Below are positions 7,707 to 16,039 of a stretch of DNA of 64,000 nucleotides, piece by piece (the first letter of the stretch is position 1; every line of letters begins with the position of its first letter). Position numbers and translations under genes: made by a program. This stretch comes from Acidobacteriota bacterium (GTDB lineage: Bacteria; Acidobacteriota; Terriglobia; Terriglobales; Acidobacteriaceae). The stretch spans positions 1 to 64,000 of the forward strand of contig JAJZME010000019.1 in assembly GCA_021803035.1 (NCBI GenBank), in the 5' to 3' direction. The notes beneath the pieces are model-generated. The model made no database searches, was not told the DNA's origin, and saw only the letters and a list, made by a program, of their open reading frames with translations.

Positions 7707-8456
7707 CTACGGCTTTGCATTGGCAATCTGGGGATCGCGGAGCGCCTTCGCCGCCTTCTTGTACTGGCGCGTGTCGGAGGTGTATTCGAGCACCTTGAGA
7801 TAATTCGCGCGTGCCTCGGCATACTTACCCAGATGGCGGTAACATACGGCCAGTCCCCAATAGACGTCCGAATTTTGCGGATCAAGCACCAGCGCCGATT
7901 CGAAGCGCGACATTGCTCCCTTCCAGTCCCCGGTGCTGAGGTAGAAGTTTCCCACGCTGACGTCCTGCTTTGCGCTTGGGTGGGGCAGCTGACCATATCC
8001 CGCACCATGGCCCTTGCCATGCGGACCGTTATCGGGGGGCGGCAGAATGTCGGTCAGTCCGGTGAGGCTGGAACTCCAGCCCGTTTGCTGGCCGCTGCCC
8101 GGAGGGGATTGGTCCGGGCTGAGCACCGGATCCTGGTCTTTGGAGGGAAATGCCGGCGGCGGAGCGTATGTGGGCGCGTAGCCGCCTCCCAGACTGGCGT
8201 TCGGTCCGGAGGGCAGAATGGGAACCGAACTGGTATTGCCAGGGAAGGGATTGCCCTCTGCCTGCGATTGGGTGGCGGACGGCTGGGGCGCAGCGACTGG
8301 CTTGTTCTGGCCGGACTTGCTTTGATTGGACTTGTTCTGGCTGGAGCTGTTCTGGCTGGATGAGGAAGGCTGGCTGGCGGCGGGTGCTTCCGCATGGATG
8401 CGCGGGCACGCCATGCATGCGGCCAAAGCCAGCGCGACCGTGAAGCCAATCTTCAT
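7707..8456 (-). CDS. exported TPR protein with low-complexity linker
   Basis: About 249 residues: a signal peptide (MKIGFTVALALAACMACPRI, then HAEA), a long Ser/Gln/Asn/Pro-rich region (about residues 25-150) with SSSQNSSSQNKSNQSKSGQN, then two tetratricopeptide units (VGNFYLSTGDWKGAMSRFES; VYWGLAVCYRHLGKYAEARA). Probably a periplasmic or envelope scaffold. The start is uncertain: ATG 8456 gives a clean signal peptide, ATG 8471 sits directly on GGAG. It converges on pilD with only 7 bp between stops. Confidence 0.72.
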   Translation of the reverse strand: MKIGFTVALALAACMACPRIHAEAPAASQPSSSSQNSSSQNKSNQSKSGQNKPVAAPQPSATQSQAEGNPFPGNTSSVPILPSGPNASLGGGYAPTYAPPPAFPSKDQDPVLSPDQSPPGSGQQTGWSSSLTGLTDILPPPDNGPHGKGHGAGYGQLPHPSAKQDVSVGNFYLSTGDWKGAMSRFESALVLDPQNSDVYWGLAVCYRHLGKYAEARANYLKVLEYTSDTRQYKKAAKALRDPQIANAKP

Positions 8457-8546
8457 CTCGGCTACTGCCATCTCCTTTACTAATGTTACGATGCTTCGGG
8501 GAGCGTGAAAAATCACCCGCGCTCACGGGAAGCGCCACATACTTTC

Positions 8547-8999
8547 ATGGGACTTATTATTCGTTCGTCCGGCATACATGCCGCAGGCTGCTACACAACC
8601 ACCGCGATCCGCAAGGGCATGCGCGTGGCCGAATACACAGGCCACCGGTTGAGCAAAGACGAGGCCGACGTCCGCTATCAGGACTCGCCCGTCACCTATC
8701 TTTTTGGACTGGGCGACGGCTCGATGGTCATCGACGGGCACGGTCTGGCGATGTTCATCAACCATAGCTGCGATCCGAATTGCGAGACCAGCGAAGAAGA
8801 CGGGCGCATCTGGATCACGGCTATCCGCAACATCGTAGCGGGCGAAGAGATCACCTATGACTACTGCCTCTACGATGGCGGGGACGATGAGGCGCTGTGC
8901 AACTGCGGCGCACGTGCTTGCCGCGGCACGATGTACGCCAAAAAGGAAATCGGAAGGCGGCAGCCGGCGAAGAGAAGCGGCAACGGCATCCGCGCCTGA
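8547..8999 (+). CDS. SET-domain protein lysine methyltransferase-like
   Basis: 150 residues spanning a full minimal SET domain: GLIIRSSGIHAAGCYTTTAI, KGMRVAEYTG, the pseudoknot motif FINHSCDPNCE (residues 70-80), GEEITYDYCLYD (99-110) with the catalytic Tyr, and a post-SET Cys cluster CNCGARAC (118-125). In eukaryotes this fold methylates histone lysines using S-adenosylmethionine; bacterial members are known in several phyla, with few defined substrates. A basic tail (KKEIGRRQPAKRSG) could bind nucleic acid. Start ATG at 8547; the preceding in-frame codons lack domain similarity. The function is unknown here. Confidence 0.88.
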   Translation: MGLIIRSSGIHAAGCYTTTAIRKGMRVAEYTGHRLSKDEADVRYQDSPVTYLFGLGDGSMVIDGHGLAMFINHSCDPNCETSEEDGRIWITAIRNIVAGEEITYDYCLYDGGDDEALCNCGARACRGTMYAKKEIGRRQPAKRSGNGIRA

Positions 9000-9187
9000 G
9001 CCGGGTTGGCGAACATTGCTCCGGTCTCCTGGTCTCTGAGCAGATGATTCTGTAGCAGGCGATTGCCCGTCCCACAGTCCCAGGTGCGGAAATCCGGATC
9101 TGGCGCACCCAGGCGCTTTGAGCGCGGAGCCGGTGTGGGCCGCGCCGGCCTTCCACTACGGGTTGCAAGGCTGGCGAGGAAGAACAT

Positions 9188-9521
9188 GCGTATCGCAGTG
9201 CGGGAACTGTGGTGCCGCCAATCCGCGTGTTTTACGGGAAACAAAATTACCTGCAAAAAATCTGTGGCAAAGAAAAATATTTTGAGGGGGGGTGGGTATG
9301 CGTTCAAGGGGCCCGTCAGCCTGGAGTCGCGGAGCGCACGCTGGGCGACCTGAGGAGTGGGGTGTTGAGATAAAGCAGGCTGGATTGGCTCGGTCATGCT
9401 CGTGTTCTCCTTGGGCAGGCGCGTGGAAGCGGCCATGTTTTTATTGTGGTCGAAGACACGGAAATTAACTGCAAATGTAAGTTGATGAATTCGCAGAGGG
9501 TTGTCGCGTACGGGGCTTGAC
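9188..9521 (-). repeat. dispersed acidobacterial element, copy 2
   Basis: Minus-strand copy with the same ordered blocks as copy 1: GTCAAGCCCC (9512-9521), CTGCGAATTCATCAACTTAC, TTTGCAGTTAATTTCCG, AAGGAGAACACGAGC before an ATG at 9397, the C-tract CCACCCCCCCTCAAAATATT, and TTGCAGGTAATTTTGTTTCC. Past this end, similarity to copy 3 continues over about 45 bp (GCAGTGCGGGAACTG versus GCAATGCGGGAAGTG, plus strand). The small ORF (MTEPIQPALSQHPTPQVAQR...) stays open to 8870, antisense to the SET gene, and its true end is unclear. The copy points at the 3' end of the convergent SET gene. Confidence 0.8.
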
Positions 9522-9922
9522 ATTGCAAATGTGCGGCGGGTAACACAGCCGCCTGCCCCGCCGATCACGAGAAGGGTTGGAAGAGATGACCCGGCTGCCG
9601 CCAGGGAGTGGCCGGTGAGCGAATTTTGCCCTACGTTCCGGCACAAGCGGCGCTTCAAGCGGACTTCATCCGGGGCTACTTTCGAGCCAGGCTCCGGGAG
9701 GCAACGGCGCCACTGCTCTGGCGACGTACGCGGAAAACTGCTTCGATTCTCGCTACAGACAGAAGAGAATGACTGCCTGGGACTTGACGGAGAGGCGCGC
9801 AAAAGGTGGTTTTGTCAGCGGAATCACTTTTTACTGGTGGCTTTGGGGGCGCGGCTGGCTTCAGCGCAGGGTAGCGATTTGCAGCATTTATGGAGCAGTT
9901 GAGATCTCTCAAGAAAAGTCTC
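9522..9922. other. intergenic, no supported gene
   Basis: About 400 bp between element copy 2 and the AT-rich patch. Open frames occur on both strands but none has a good ribosome-binding site, recognisable domain or conserved-looking sequence. Confidence 0.5.
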
Positions 9923-9982
9923 TGTGAATAAGCTGTTGAAAACCTGTGAATTCTGTTTAAATTTGGTGGATTATGTGGAAAA
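9923..9982 (-). promoter_or_regulatory. cluster of DnaA-box-like 9-mers in AT-rich DNA
   Basis: Five 9-mers resembling the reverse complement of TTATCCACA, all in one orientation: TGTGAATAA (9923), TGTTGAAAA (9934), TGTGAATTC (9945), GGTGGATTA (9965) and TGTGGAAAA (9974). The first and last each differ from TGTGGATAA at one base; the others have two or three mismatches. The first three are spaced exactly 11 bp apart. The patch is clearly richer in A+T than its surroundings. It could bind DnaA (an origin-like or regulatory site), but dnaA, dnaN and rpmH are not in the window. Confidence 0.4.
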
Positions 9983-9996
9983 CCAATTGACAATAG

Positions 9997-10012
9997 GTGA
10001 GCCTTGGCTCAC
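9997..10012. repeat. palindrome GTGAGCC-TT-GGCTCAC
   Basis: Perfect 7-bp arms around a 2-nt centre, 15 bp after the DnaA-box-like cluster. The tight centre suits a dimeric protein site better than an RNA hairpin. No partner can be named. Confidence 0.4.
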
Positions 10013-10212
10013 GATTAAGACAAATTTAGCAAACTGCAGGTCCGCTCCTGAACGTGCTGAAGCAAAGGCGCCCCTGCCGGGCTTTTCCTCGACCGGGCCA
10101 CGTAACAAGACTACACAACCTGACGTTTGGACCTTGGAAGAATCCATTCGGTTGCTACGGTGGAGACAACTCTGTCCTGGGGACTGGTCAAAACCCAATT
10201 CCGAGGTGAGCC

Positions 10213-10554
10213 ATGATGGTCAAAGCATTGCGCGCCGGGCGCGAAGTCGCCGGCTTGCACGTGGGCGTTTGCAACGTCCGTCGCTACTTCCCTAAACACC
10301 TCCCAGCCATCGAGCTGCAACTGGATCATTTGCGGATTGAATGTGGGCTGCCAGCGGAATTTTGGCATGGCCAACCCGAGATACGTGATCCCCGGTTGTC
10401 TCTGTGGCTGATCTCCAAAAACCTGATTGCAAAATCGTTTGCGACTCCGATTCCGATCTCGATGATTCCGTCGGGCGAGAATTCCTTCAAACTGGAGCCC
10501 GCGACGCCACATGGAAAGCTGACAGCGAGGCCGGCCCATCACGCGGCTTCTTGA
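10213..10554 (+). CDS. conserved-looking protein of unknown function (113 aa)
   Basis: Starts at tandem ATG codons (10213/10216) preceded by GAGGTGAGCC, with about 5-6 nt spacing. The middle reads like a folded domain: [60 protein letters not shown], then a Pro/Ile-rich segment [19 protein letters not shown] recall similar small proteins in acidobacterial genomes but can assign no domain or function. A 14-bp hairpin (10563-10601) directly follows the stop, supporting a separate transcription unit. Confidence 0.55.
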   Translation: MMVKALRAGREVAGLHVGVCNVRRYFPKHLPAIELQLDHLRIECGLPAEFWHGQPEIRDPRLSLWLISKNLIAKSFATPIPISMIPSGENSFKLEPATPHGKLTARPAHHAAS

Positions 10555-10562
10555 TATTGATG

Positions 10563-10601
10563 GCATTTTGCGGCGCCTGTGCACGGCGCGCCGCAAAATG
10601 C
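10563..10601 (+). terminator. strong hairpin after the 113-aa gene
   Basis: Perfect 14-bp inverted repeat GCATTTTGCGGCGC (10563-10576) and GCGCCGCAAAATGC (10588-10601), 8 bp after the stop at 10554. The downstream side is only mildly T-rich (TCTGCTCCT), so it may need Rho or act mainly as a stability hairpin. Confidence 0.55.
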
Positions 10602-10711
10602 TCTGCTCCTAACGAGTTGGGCGGTGAAAGCCGCGGGCACTCATAGCACTCAAAATCGACGCGAAACGAAGCAGCCCATAACCGAACGCAAGATAACAAC
10701 AGGAGCTTGTA

Positions 10712-11257
10712 ATGGCAGTGAATCATACGAGTCAATCATCCACGGCGCGTGCGATTGAGGCCCTCGGCGCTCTACTCCTGCGGACGTCGGCGATCAAGTT
10801 CAGGGACGTCGATGCGAAGGCGCAGGCTTTGGGGATCGGAATCGACATCCTGGCGCACATCGATGTGCTCGGCCGCAGTCATACGCTGGCCTGCGCAATA
10901 GTGGCCGGGGAAGAACCGCAAGAGGTGGGAACGGCGCTGGAGAAGCTGCGCATCGGTGCCGCGCGGCTGGGAAAGACTGTGACGCCGGTGCTGGTGGTGC
11001 CGTGCCTCTCGCCGGAGATACGGGCGCTTTGCAAGCAAAGCAACACGGGCTTTGTGGATCTTGTGGGCAACGGCTCTCTGGCATTCGGCGACATCTTTAT
11101 CTCCACGCGCTCGCTGCCATGCCGCACGGCTCAGCAGCCGGTGAAGCCGAGCGCGCGAACTGCCGATGGAAGCCTGGAGCGGAGCGTTCGTAAGGGCTTT
11201 GCTCCGGCTCGCGCGGAGTACACGCACGATGCCGTCCGTGTTGTGACGCACGCCTGA
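10712..11257 (+). CDS. unknown protein with AbiEi/nuclease-like region
   Basis: 181 residues. The central part (about 45-130) has IDILAHIDVLGRSHTLACAI, PVLVVPCLSPEIRALCKQSN and TGFVDLVGNGSLAFGDIFIS. The order 'VxPxLSPxxR...GxxFxDLxGNxxL' resembles the restriction-endonuclease-like segment found in AbiEi-type antitoxins and related wHTH proteins, but here the winged-helix part is missing and a basic C-terminus follows (SLERSVRKGFAPARAEYTHD). It could be a truncated or minimal member. It is followed by a symmetric terminator shared with smc. The similarity is from memory, so moderate to low confidence in function; high that it is coding. Confidence 0.6.
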   Translation: MAVNHTSQSSTARAIEALGALLLRTSAIKFRDVDAKAQALGIGIDILAHIDVLGRSHTLACAIVAGEEPQEVGTALEKLRIGAARLGKTVTPVLVVPCLSPEIRALCKQSNTGFVDLVGNGSLAFGDIFISTRSLPCRTAQQPVKPSARTADGSLERSVRKGFAPARAEYTHDAVRVVTHA

Positions 11258-11271
11258 GCAGCGGCACAAGC

Positions 11272-11313
11272 AAAATCGCCTCCGAAGCCGCGCATCGCTT
11301 CGGAGGCGATTTT
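11272..11313. terminator. bidirectional terminator between unknown gene and smc
   Basis: Perfect 17-bp inverted repeat: AAAATCGCCTCCGAAGC (11272-11288) and GCTTCGGAGGCGATTTT (11297-11313). The A-run on one side becomes the T-run in either direction, so it can stop both converging transcripts (10712-11257 plus, smc minus). Confidence 0.9.
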
Positions 11314-11335
11314 GGTTTTGCGTGAAGTTGCGCTT

Positions 11336-14300
11336 CTATGCCGTGGCGCGCTGCCGCTCCTGGCCACCCAGCCTGACGCTCACCACCTTCGAAACGCCCG
11401 GCTCCTGCATGGTGACGCCGTAGATCATGTCCGCGGACTGCATCATGCGCTTGGAGTGGGTGATGACGATGAACTGGGTATCCCGGCCCAGGGAGACCAT
11501 GAAATCGGCAAAGCGGCCGACGTTGACTTCGTCCAGCGGCGCGTCGACTTCGTCGAGCAGGCAGAAGGGGCTGGGCTGGAACTGGAAGATGCCCACCAGC
11601 AGCGACAGGGCCGTGAGCGCTTTTTCGCCGCCCGAGAGGAGCAGGACGTTTTGCAGCTTTTTGCCGGGCGGCGAAGCGACAATGTCGAGCCCGCTTTCGT
11701 CCTGGTTTTCCGTGTCGGTGAGCCGCAGGAATGCCTGGCCGCCGTTGAAGAGGCGGCTGAAGACCTGGGCGAAGTTTTCGTTAATGCGCGCAAAAGCCTC
11801 GTCGAATTTAGTGCGGGAGATGCGGTCGATCTCGCGGATGGTTTCCTGGGTGTTCTCGATGGATTCGACCAGATCCTTGCGCTGCGTCTCCAGGAAGCCG
11901 TGGCGCTCGGCAGTCTCCTTATACTCGTCGAGAGCCATCATGTTGACCGGGCCCATCTGTTCAATGCGCTGGCGCAGCGCGCGGCAGGTTTCCTCTTCGG
12001 CGGCCAGGGTTTCGGCTTCGAGGCGCGGCGTTTCGGTGTCGGCGCGCAGGACCTGGGCTTCGAGGTTGACTTCCGTCAGGCAGCTTGCCTCAAGGTGTTC
12101 GAGGTCGGAGGCGAGCTTTGCGGCTTCGCTGGAGTGCGCGGCGCGGTTATCGCGCAACTGGTCGAGCGCGGCGCGCTGGGTTTTAAGCTGCGTTTCCATG
12201 GAGGCAAGTTGCTGGCGCACGTCCTGTGCCTGGGCGGAGATGGCTTGCATCATGGCCGCGGCTTCATCGCGCATGGCGGCCAGCTCCTTCTGCTTCTGTT
12301 CGAGCGCGGCGCTCTCGGCGGTGCGCTGTTCGCGCTCGCCGATGGCGGCGGCCCGCTGCTGCTCGACGGCAAGGGCGCGGCGTTCGAGATCGGCGTGCAG
12401 GCGGTCGATGCGCTGGAATGCGGTTTCGGCGCCGCGGCGCCGCTCCTCCAGTCCGGCCAGCTCGGCCGTGACCTGTGCGGCTTCCTGCTGCAGGCCTTCG
12501 CGCTTGCGGCGCAGCTCGTCCAGTTGCGACTGGGCAGCTTCAAGGCTGGCCTCTGCCTGCGCGTGTTCGGCTTCGAGGCGCTCCGCTTCGGCGCGCTCTC
12601 TATCGATGGTCTGTCGCTTGGCAGCGCAGGCCTCCTGGTTGCGCGCGGCCTGGGCGGTCCACTCATCGAGGCGCCGGTCGATGCGCTGCGATTCGCCCTC
12701 CATCTGCCTGAGGGCCGCGCCGAGGTTGGCCACTTCGCTTTCGGCCTGGCGGCGCTGATTGCCGCGTTCCTCAAGGCGGCGCGCCAGATCCTCGATGGTG
12801 GCGGCCAGGGCGGCGGCTTCCGCGTCGGCCTGCGCCAGCTCGGACTCGACGCGGGCAAGGCGGTTTTCGGTCTCGCGCAGATCGCGCTTGAGCGCCAGGG
12901 GGCCTTCGCTGGCCGGCTTGCCGCCGGTGACGGTGATGTTGTGGAAGCACTCGCCCTCGGGGGTGAGGAAGTAGGCGTGCAGATGTTGTGCGGCGAGGCG
13001 GCGCGCCTGGGCGGAATCCTCAACGAGGTAGCCGTGGCGGAGCTTGGGGAGGATGACTTCGAGCGATTTGCCGAAGCCATTGAGCACCTTGATGGCGTCT
13101 TTGAGCGGGATAACTCCCGGCTCGCTGACGGCAATCGCGCCGGTGTCGAAGAGCTCGCCCTGGGCATGGGAGTGAATGAGGAACGTGGCGCGGCCATCCA
13201 CGCCAGATTTGAGCAGGCGCACGCCTTCCTCGGCTACGCCCCAGCTTTCCACGACGACGTAATTCAGCTCTTCGCGCAGGAACTCGTCGACCACGCCTTC
13301 GTGGGCGCCGCTGACTTCGAGGAAGTCGGCCAGCGTGCCTACGGGCGCCATGCCTTCTGCCAGGGCGCCGGGCTTGAGCAGGCGGCGGACGGTCTCGGTG
13401 GAATAGCCGTGGTTGCGGATGAGGGCCTGGAGGGAGTCGCGGCGGCCGGCGGCGGCGGCCTGATCGCCGCGCAGTTGATTGGCGCGCGCGTGCAGCGCGG
13501 TTTCCTGGGCGCGGCTGGCCTGGAGGGTTTCGCGCAGCGACGCAATGTCTTCTTCGAGCTGGCGCAGCGCCTGGGTTGCGGAATCGAGGCGCTGGCGGGC
13601 CTGGCTGGTTTCGACGCCGATGTTTTCGCGCTCGTTGCGCGCCTGGCCAATTTCGGCGGCGAGGCGCTCGGCCTCTCGCTCCAGAGCGGCCAGGCTCTCT
13701 TCGCCCTGCGCGGTGTGGTTGCGCGCGTTGCCGGCGAGGGAGAGCAGATGCATGGCGTGGCGGCGGCCGGACTCCAGATCGCGCTCGGCGGCGAAGACCT
13801 CTTCGGCTGCGGAGCGGGCCTCGTGCTGGCGCGCTTCGACCTTCTGACGGAAGGCGCGGGCCTCTTCGGCGGCGGTTTCAAGGAATTTTTTCTGCTGCTC
13901 GCGCTCTTCGGCGATGCCGGTTAGCTGGGTGCGTGTCTGTTCCAGCTCAGCGGCGGCGGCGGCAATGCGCGCTTCCAGCTCGACGATGCGCTCGGCGTTG
14001 CCGCGCTCGCGCGCCGTGGCCCGCTCCAGCTCCACCGCAGCCTGGTTGGCGCGGTTCTGGGCTTCGTGGCCTTGGCGGTCAAGCTCGTAGCCGCGTTCGG
14101 TGAGGGTGTGCTGGCTGGCTTCCAGGGTTTCGATTTCCGCGGCGGCCGTGGTGATGTGTCCGGTGAGGGCGGCGATCTCCTGATCGAGGCGGGCCTGCTC
14201 GGCGTCCATCATGGCGATGCGGGTGGCCAGCACCACGCGCAGCCGGCCGCGCAGTTCATCGCGGACGGCGGCAAAGCGCTCCGCCTTGGCGGCCTGGCGC

Positions 14301-15154
14301 TTCAGGCTGTTCATCTGGCGGGTGACTTCCTCGAAGATGTCGTCGACGCGGGCCAGGTTCTGCTTGGCGCTTTCCAGGCGCAACTCGGCCAGGCGCTTCT
14401 TGTTCTTGAAGCGGGTAATGCCGGCCGCTTCCTCGATGATGGCGCGGCGGTCGTGGGGCTTGGAGCTGAGGATCTGCCCGATGCGCTCCTGGCCGATGAT
14501 GGCGTAACTTTCCGGCCCGAGGCCGGTGCCCATGAAGATGTCCTGAATGTCGCGGAGGCGGCAGAGCTTGCCGTTGAGCAGATACTCGCTTTCGCCGGTG
14601 CGGAAGAGGCGGCGGGTAATGACGATTTCGCCCTTCTGCGGGGTGCGCTGGAACTTGCGGCGGCGGATCTTGAGCACCACGGGCTGGGGGCCTTCGCCGG
14701 TTGCCTGCGCGGCGACGGGCTCCTGGGCCGGTTCTTCTTCGATGACCTGCCCGGGCTGCTCGGAGGCGATGATTTCTTCGGTTTCGGCGGCGCGCTGGCG
14801 GCGCAGATCGGCTTCATCCCAGTCGGAGGGGCTGTCGGGCTCGACCTCGACTTCCGGTTCTACGGGCACGGGGCCTTCATAAGCCGCGGGGTCGATCATG
14901 GTCAGCGTGACTTCGGCCATGCCGACGGGCTTGCGGGTGTGCGTGCCGGCGAAGATCACATCCTGCATCTGCGTGCCGCGCAGGGTCTTGGCGCTTTGCT
15001 CACCCAGCACCCAGCTCACGGCGTCGAGGATGTTCGATTTTCCGCAGCCATTCGGGCCCACGACCACGGCGATGCCCGATCCCGCCACGGTCAGCTCGGT
15101 GCGGTCACAGAAGCTCTTGAAGCCGAGGATGTGGATCTTCTTTAATTTCAGCAT
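11336..15154 (-). CDS. smc: chromosome segregation ATPase SMC
   Basis: 1272 residues. Walker A GPNGCGKSN at 33-41, an N-terminal head, two long coiled coils interrupted by a hinge (around residues 600-720, with SGAHEGVVDEFLREELNYVV), and a C-terminal head with signature LLSGGEKALTALSLL and Walker B LLDEVDAPLDEVN. SMC dimers with ScpA/ScpB compact and segregate the chromosome. An acidic, low-complexity insertion of about 75 residues lies in the N-terminal head after PAAYEGPV and before KIRRRKFQRTP; standard SMCs have a short loop there. Long open frames opposite this gene are composition shadows. scpA/scpB are not adjacent. Confidence 0.97.
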   Translation of the reverse strand: MLKLKKIHILGFKSFCDRTELTVAGSGIAVVVGPNGCGKSNILDAVSWVLGEQSAKTLRGTQMQDVIFAGTHTRKPVGMAEVTLTMIDPAAYEGPVPVEPEVEVEPDSPSDWDEADLRRQRAAETEEIIASEQPGQVIEEEPAQEPVAAQATGEGPQPVVLKIRRRKFQRTPQKGEIVITRRLFRTGESEYLLNGKLCRLRDIQDIFMGTGLGPESYAIIGQERIGQILSSKPHDRRAIIEEAAGITRFKNKKRLAELRLESAKQNLARVDDIFEEVTRQMNSLKRQAAKAERFAAVRDELRGRLRVVLATRIAMMDAEQARLDQEIAALTGHITTAAAEIETLEASQHTLTERGYELDRQGHEAQNRANQAAVELERATARERGNAERIVELEARIAAAAAELEQTRTQLTGIAEEREQQKKFLETAAEEARAFRQKVEARQHEARSAAEEVFAAERDLESGRRHAMHLLSLAGNARNHTAQGEESLAALEREAERLAAEIGQARNERENIGVETSQARQRLDSATQALRQLEEDIASLRETLQASRAQETALHARANQLRGDQAAAAGRRDSLQALIRNHGYSTETVRRLLKPGALAEGMAPVGTLADFLEVSGAHEGVVDEFLREELNYVVVESWGVAEEGVRLLKSGVDGRATFLIHSHAQGELFDTGAIAVSEPGVIPLKDAIKVLNGFGKSLEVILPKLRHGYLVEDSAQARRLAAQHLHAYFLTPEGECFHNITVTGGKPASEGPLALKRDLRETENRLARVESELAQADAEAAALAATIEDLARRLEERGNQRRQAESEVANLGAALRQMEGESQRIDRRLDEWTAQAARNQEACAAKRQTIDRERAEAERLEAEHAQAEASLEAAQSQLDELRRKREGLQQEAAQVTAELAGLEERRRGAETAFQRIDRLHADLERRALAVEQQRAAAIGEREQRTAESAALEQKQKELAAMRDEAAAMMQAISAQAQDVRQQLASMETQLKTQRAALDQLRDNRAAHSSEAAKLASDLEHLEASCLTEVNLEAQVLRADTETPRLEAETLAAEEETCRALRQRIEQMGPVNMMALDEYKETAERHGFLETQRKDLVESIENTQETIREIDRISRTKFDEAFARINENFAQVFSRLFNGGQAFLRLTDTENQDESGLDIVASPPGKKLQNVLLLSGGEKALTALSLLVGIFQFQPSPFCLLDEVDAPLDEVNVGRFADFMVSLGRDTQFIVITHSKRMMQSADMIYGVTMQEPGVSKVVSVRLGGQERQRATA

Positions 15155-15565
15155 CGTTTCTCCGAATGGACGCTTGTTGCCGCGGGTGTTGCCGGTTGGT
15201 TGAGTTACGTTCAGGCCAGCGAAAATTTACGGCTCGATTACAGACTCTACGGATGCGGGTGCGCAGGGTCAACCGCATAAAGGGCGCTTTTTGTGGATAA
15301 GGCGTGCCGGAATTGATTCCGGCTGAAGAATGACTCAAAAATCGTTCAAAATCCGGCTTGCGGCCCTAGGCGGCGCTTTTCAGCATGGGGCAGGTATGCG
15401 CGAGACACAATTCCTGCATCTATACCATTTCAAAGAGGAGTGCTGGCGCTAATCGGCAACCGGAGGTCTATAGCTCCACCAAGTTAGACGGAATTCAGCG
15501 CAATTAGCGACAGCCGTTATACCACTTCCATAATCAACAGCTTTCGGGCACTTACGGGGGTAAGC
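15155..15565. other. intergenic region upstream of smc with one exact DnaA box
   Basis: About 410 bp between divergent genes. It contains a perfect TGTGGATAA (15292-15300, TTATCCACA on the minus strand) about 140 bp upstream of smc. No ORF with a good ribosome-binding site is visible. The end carries GGGGGTAAGC ahead of the ATG at 15566. Confidence 0.45.
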
Positions 15566-15988
15566 ATGTATTTTGGGCGAACCCGTCGGGTCGGCTCTCC
15601 CTATGGCTGGGCAAGTCGAATACCTCGGTTCGGCGCGGTTACGATTCTCGCCGCTCTCACGGCGGGGCAGGCGCTGGGGCAGGGACCTTCACAGCATAAA
15701 GTGCAGCGGGCTGCCAAAGCTCCGGCTGCAGGTCACGCTGCTGTTCCGGCGGCGGGAGCAAGGAGCGCACTGGCGCCGCAAGCGGCCAAGCCGCAGGCTG
15801 CGGCCAAGAGCACTGTGGTCTCCAACCAGTGCACTGAATTGCTGCAAATGGCCAAGACACTGAAAGCAGAGGTGGATAAAACCACGGTGAACGTGTTGTC
15901 AGTGGCCGTGGTGAAGGAAGCCGCGCAAATTCAGAAGTATGCGCACACCATGCACAACCGCTTCAAATCCAATGCGAAGCGGCGCTGA
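15566..15988 (+). CDS. small exported protein, acidobacterial unknown
   Basis: 140 residues. After a basic start, AVTILAALTAGQALGQ looks like a signal peptide core; an Ala/Pro/Gln-rich stretch (about 45-85) follows, then a helical C-terminus: CTELLQMAKTLKAEVDKTTV, VVKEAAQIQKYAHTMHNRFK. This helical part matches the C-terminus of the next gene in spacing and pattern (LLKLTAELNAQVDQ... KIEKLAKNVKNKM), so the two are probably paralogues in one unit. GGGGGTAAGC gives a good ribosome-binding site. Function unknown. Confidence 0.65.
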   Translation: MYFGRTRRVGSPYGWASRIPRFGAVTILAALTAGQALGQGPSQHKVQRAAKAPAAGHAAVPAAGARSALAPQAAKPQAAAKSTVVSNQCTELLQMAKTLKAEVDKTTVNVLSVAVVKEAAQIQKYAHTMHNRFKSNAKRR

Positions 15989-16039
15989 AAAGAAGCACCG
16001 GGCTCATCATCCAGAACTAGCAATGTGAGGATAGCGCCC

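Noticed and set aside
11312..13924. 870-aa plus-strand open frame opposite smc
   Set aside because: It is an antisense shadow of the GC-rich smc gene: repetitive Gly/Ala/Leu/Phe-rich composition, no domain, and SMC on the other strand is unmistakable.
15292..15300. Exact DnaA box upstream of smc as an origin
   Set aside because: A single perfect 9-mer can occur by chance and there is no cluster here; noted only in the intergenic entry.
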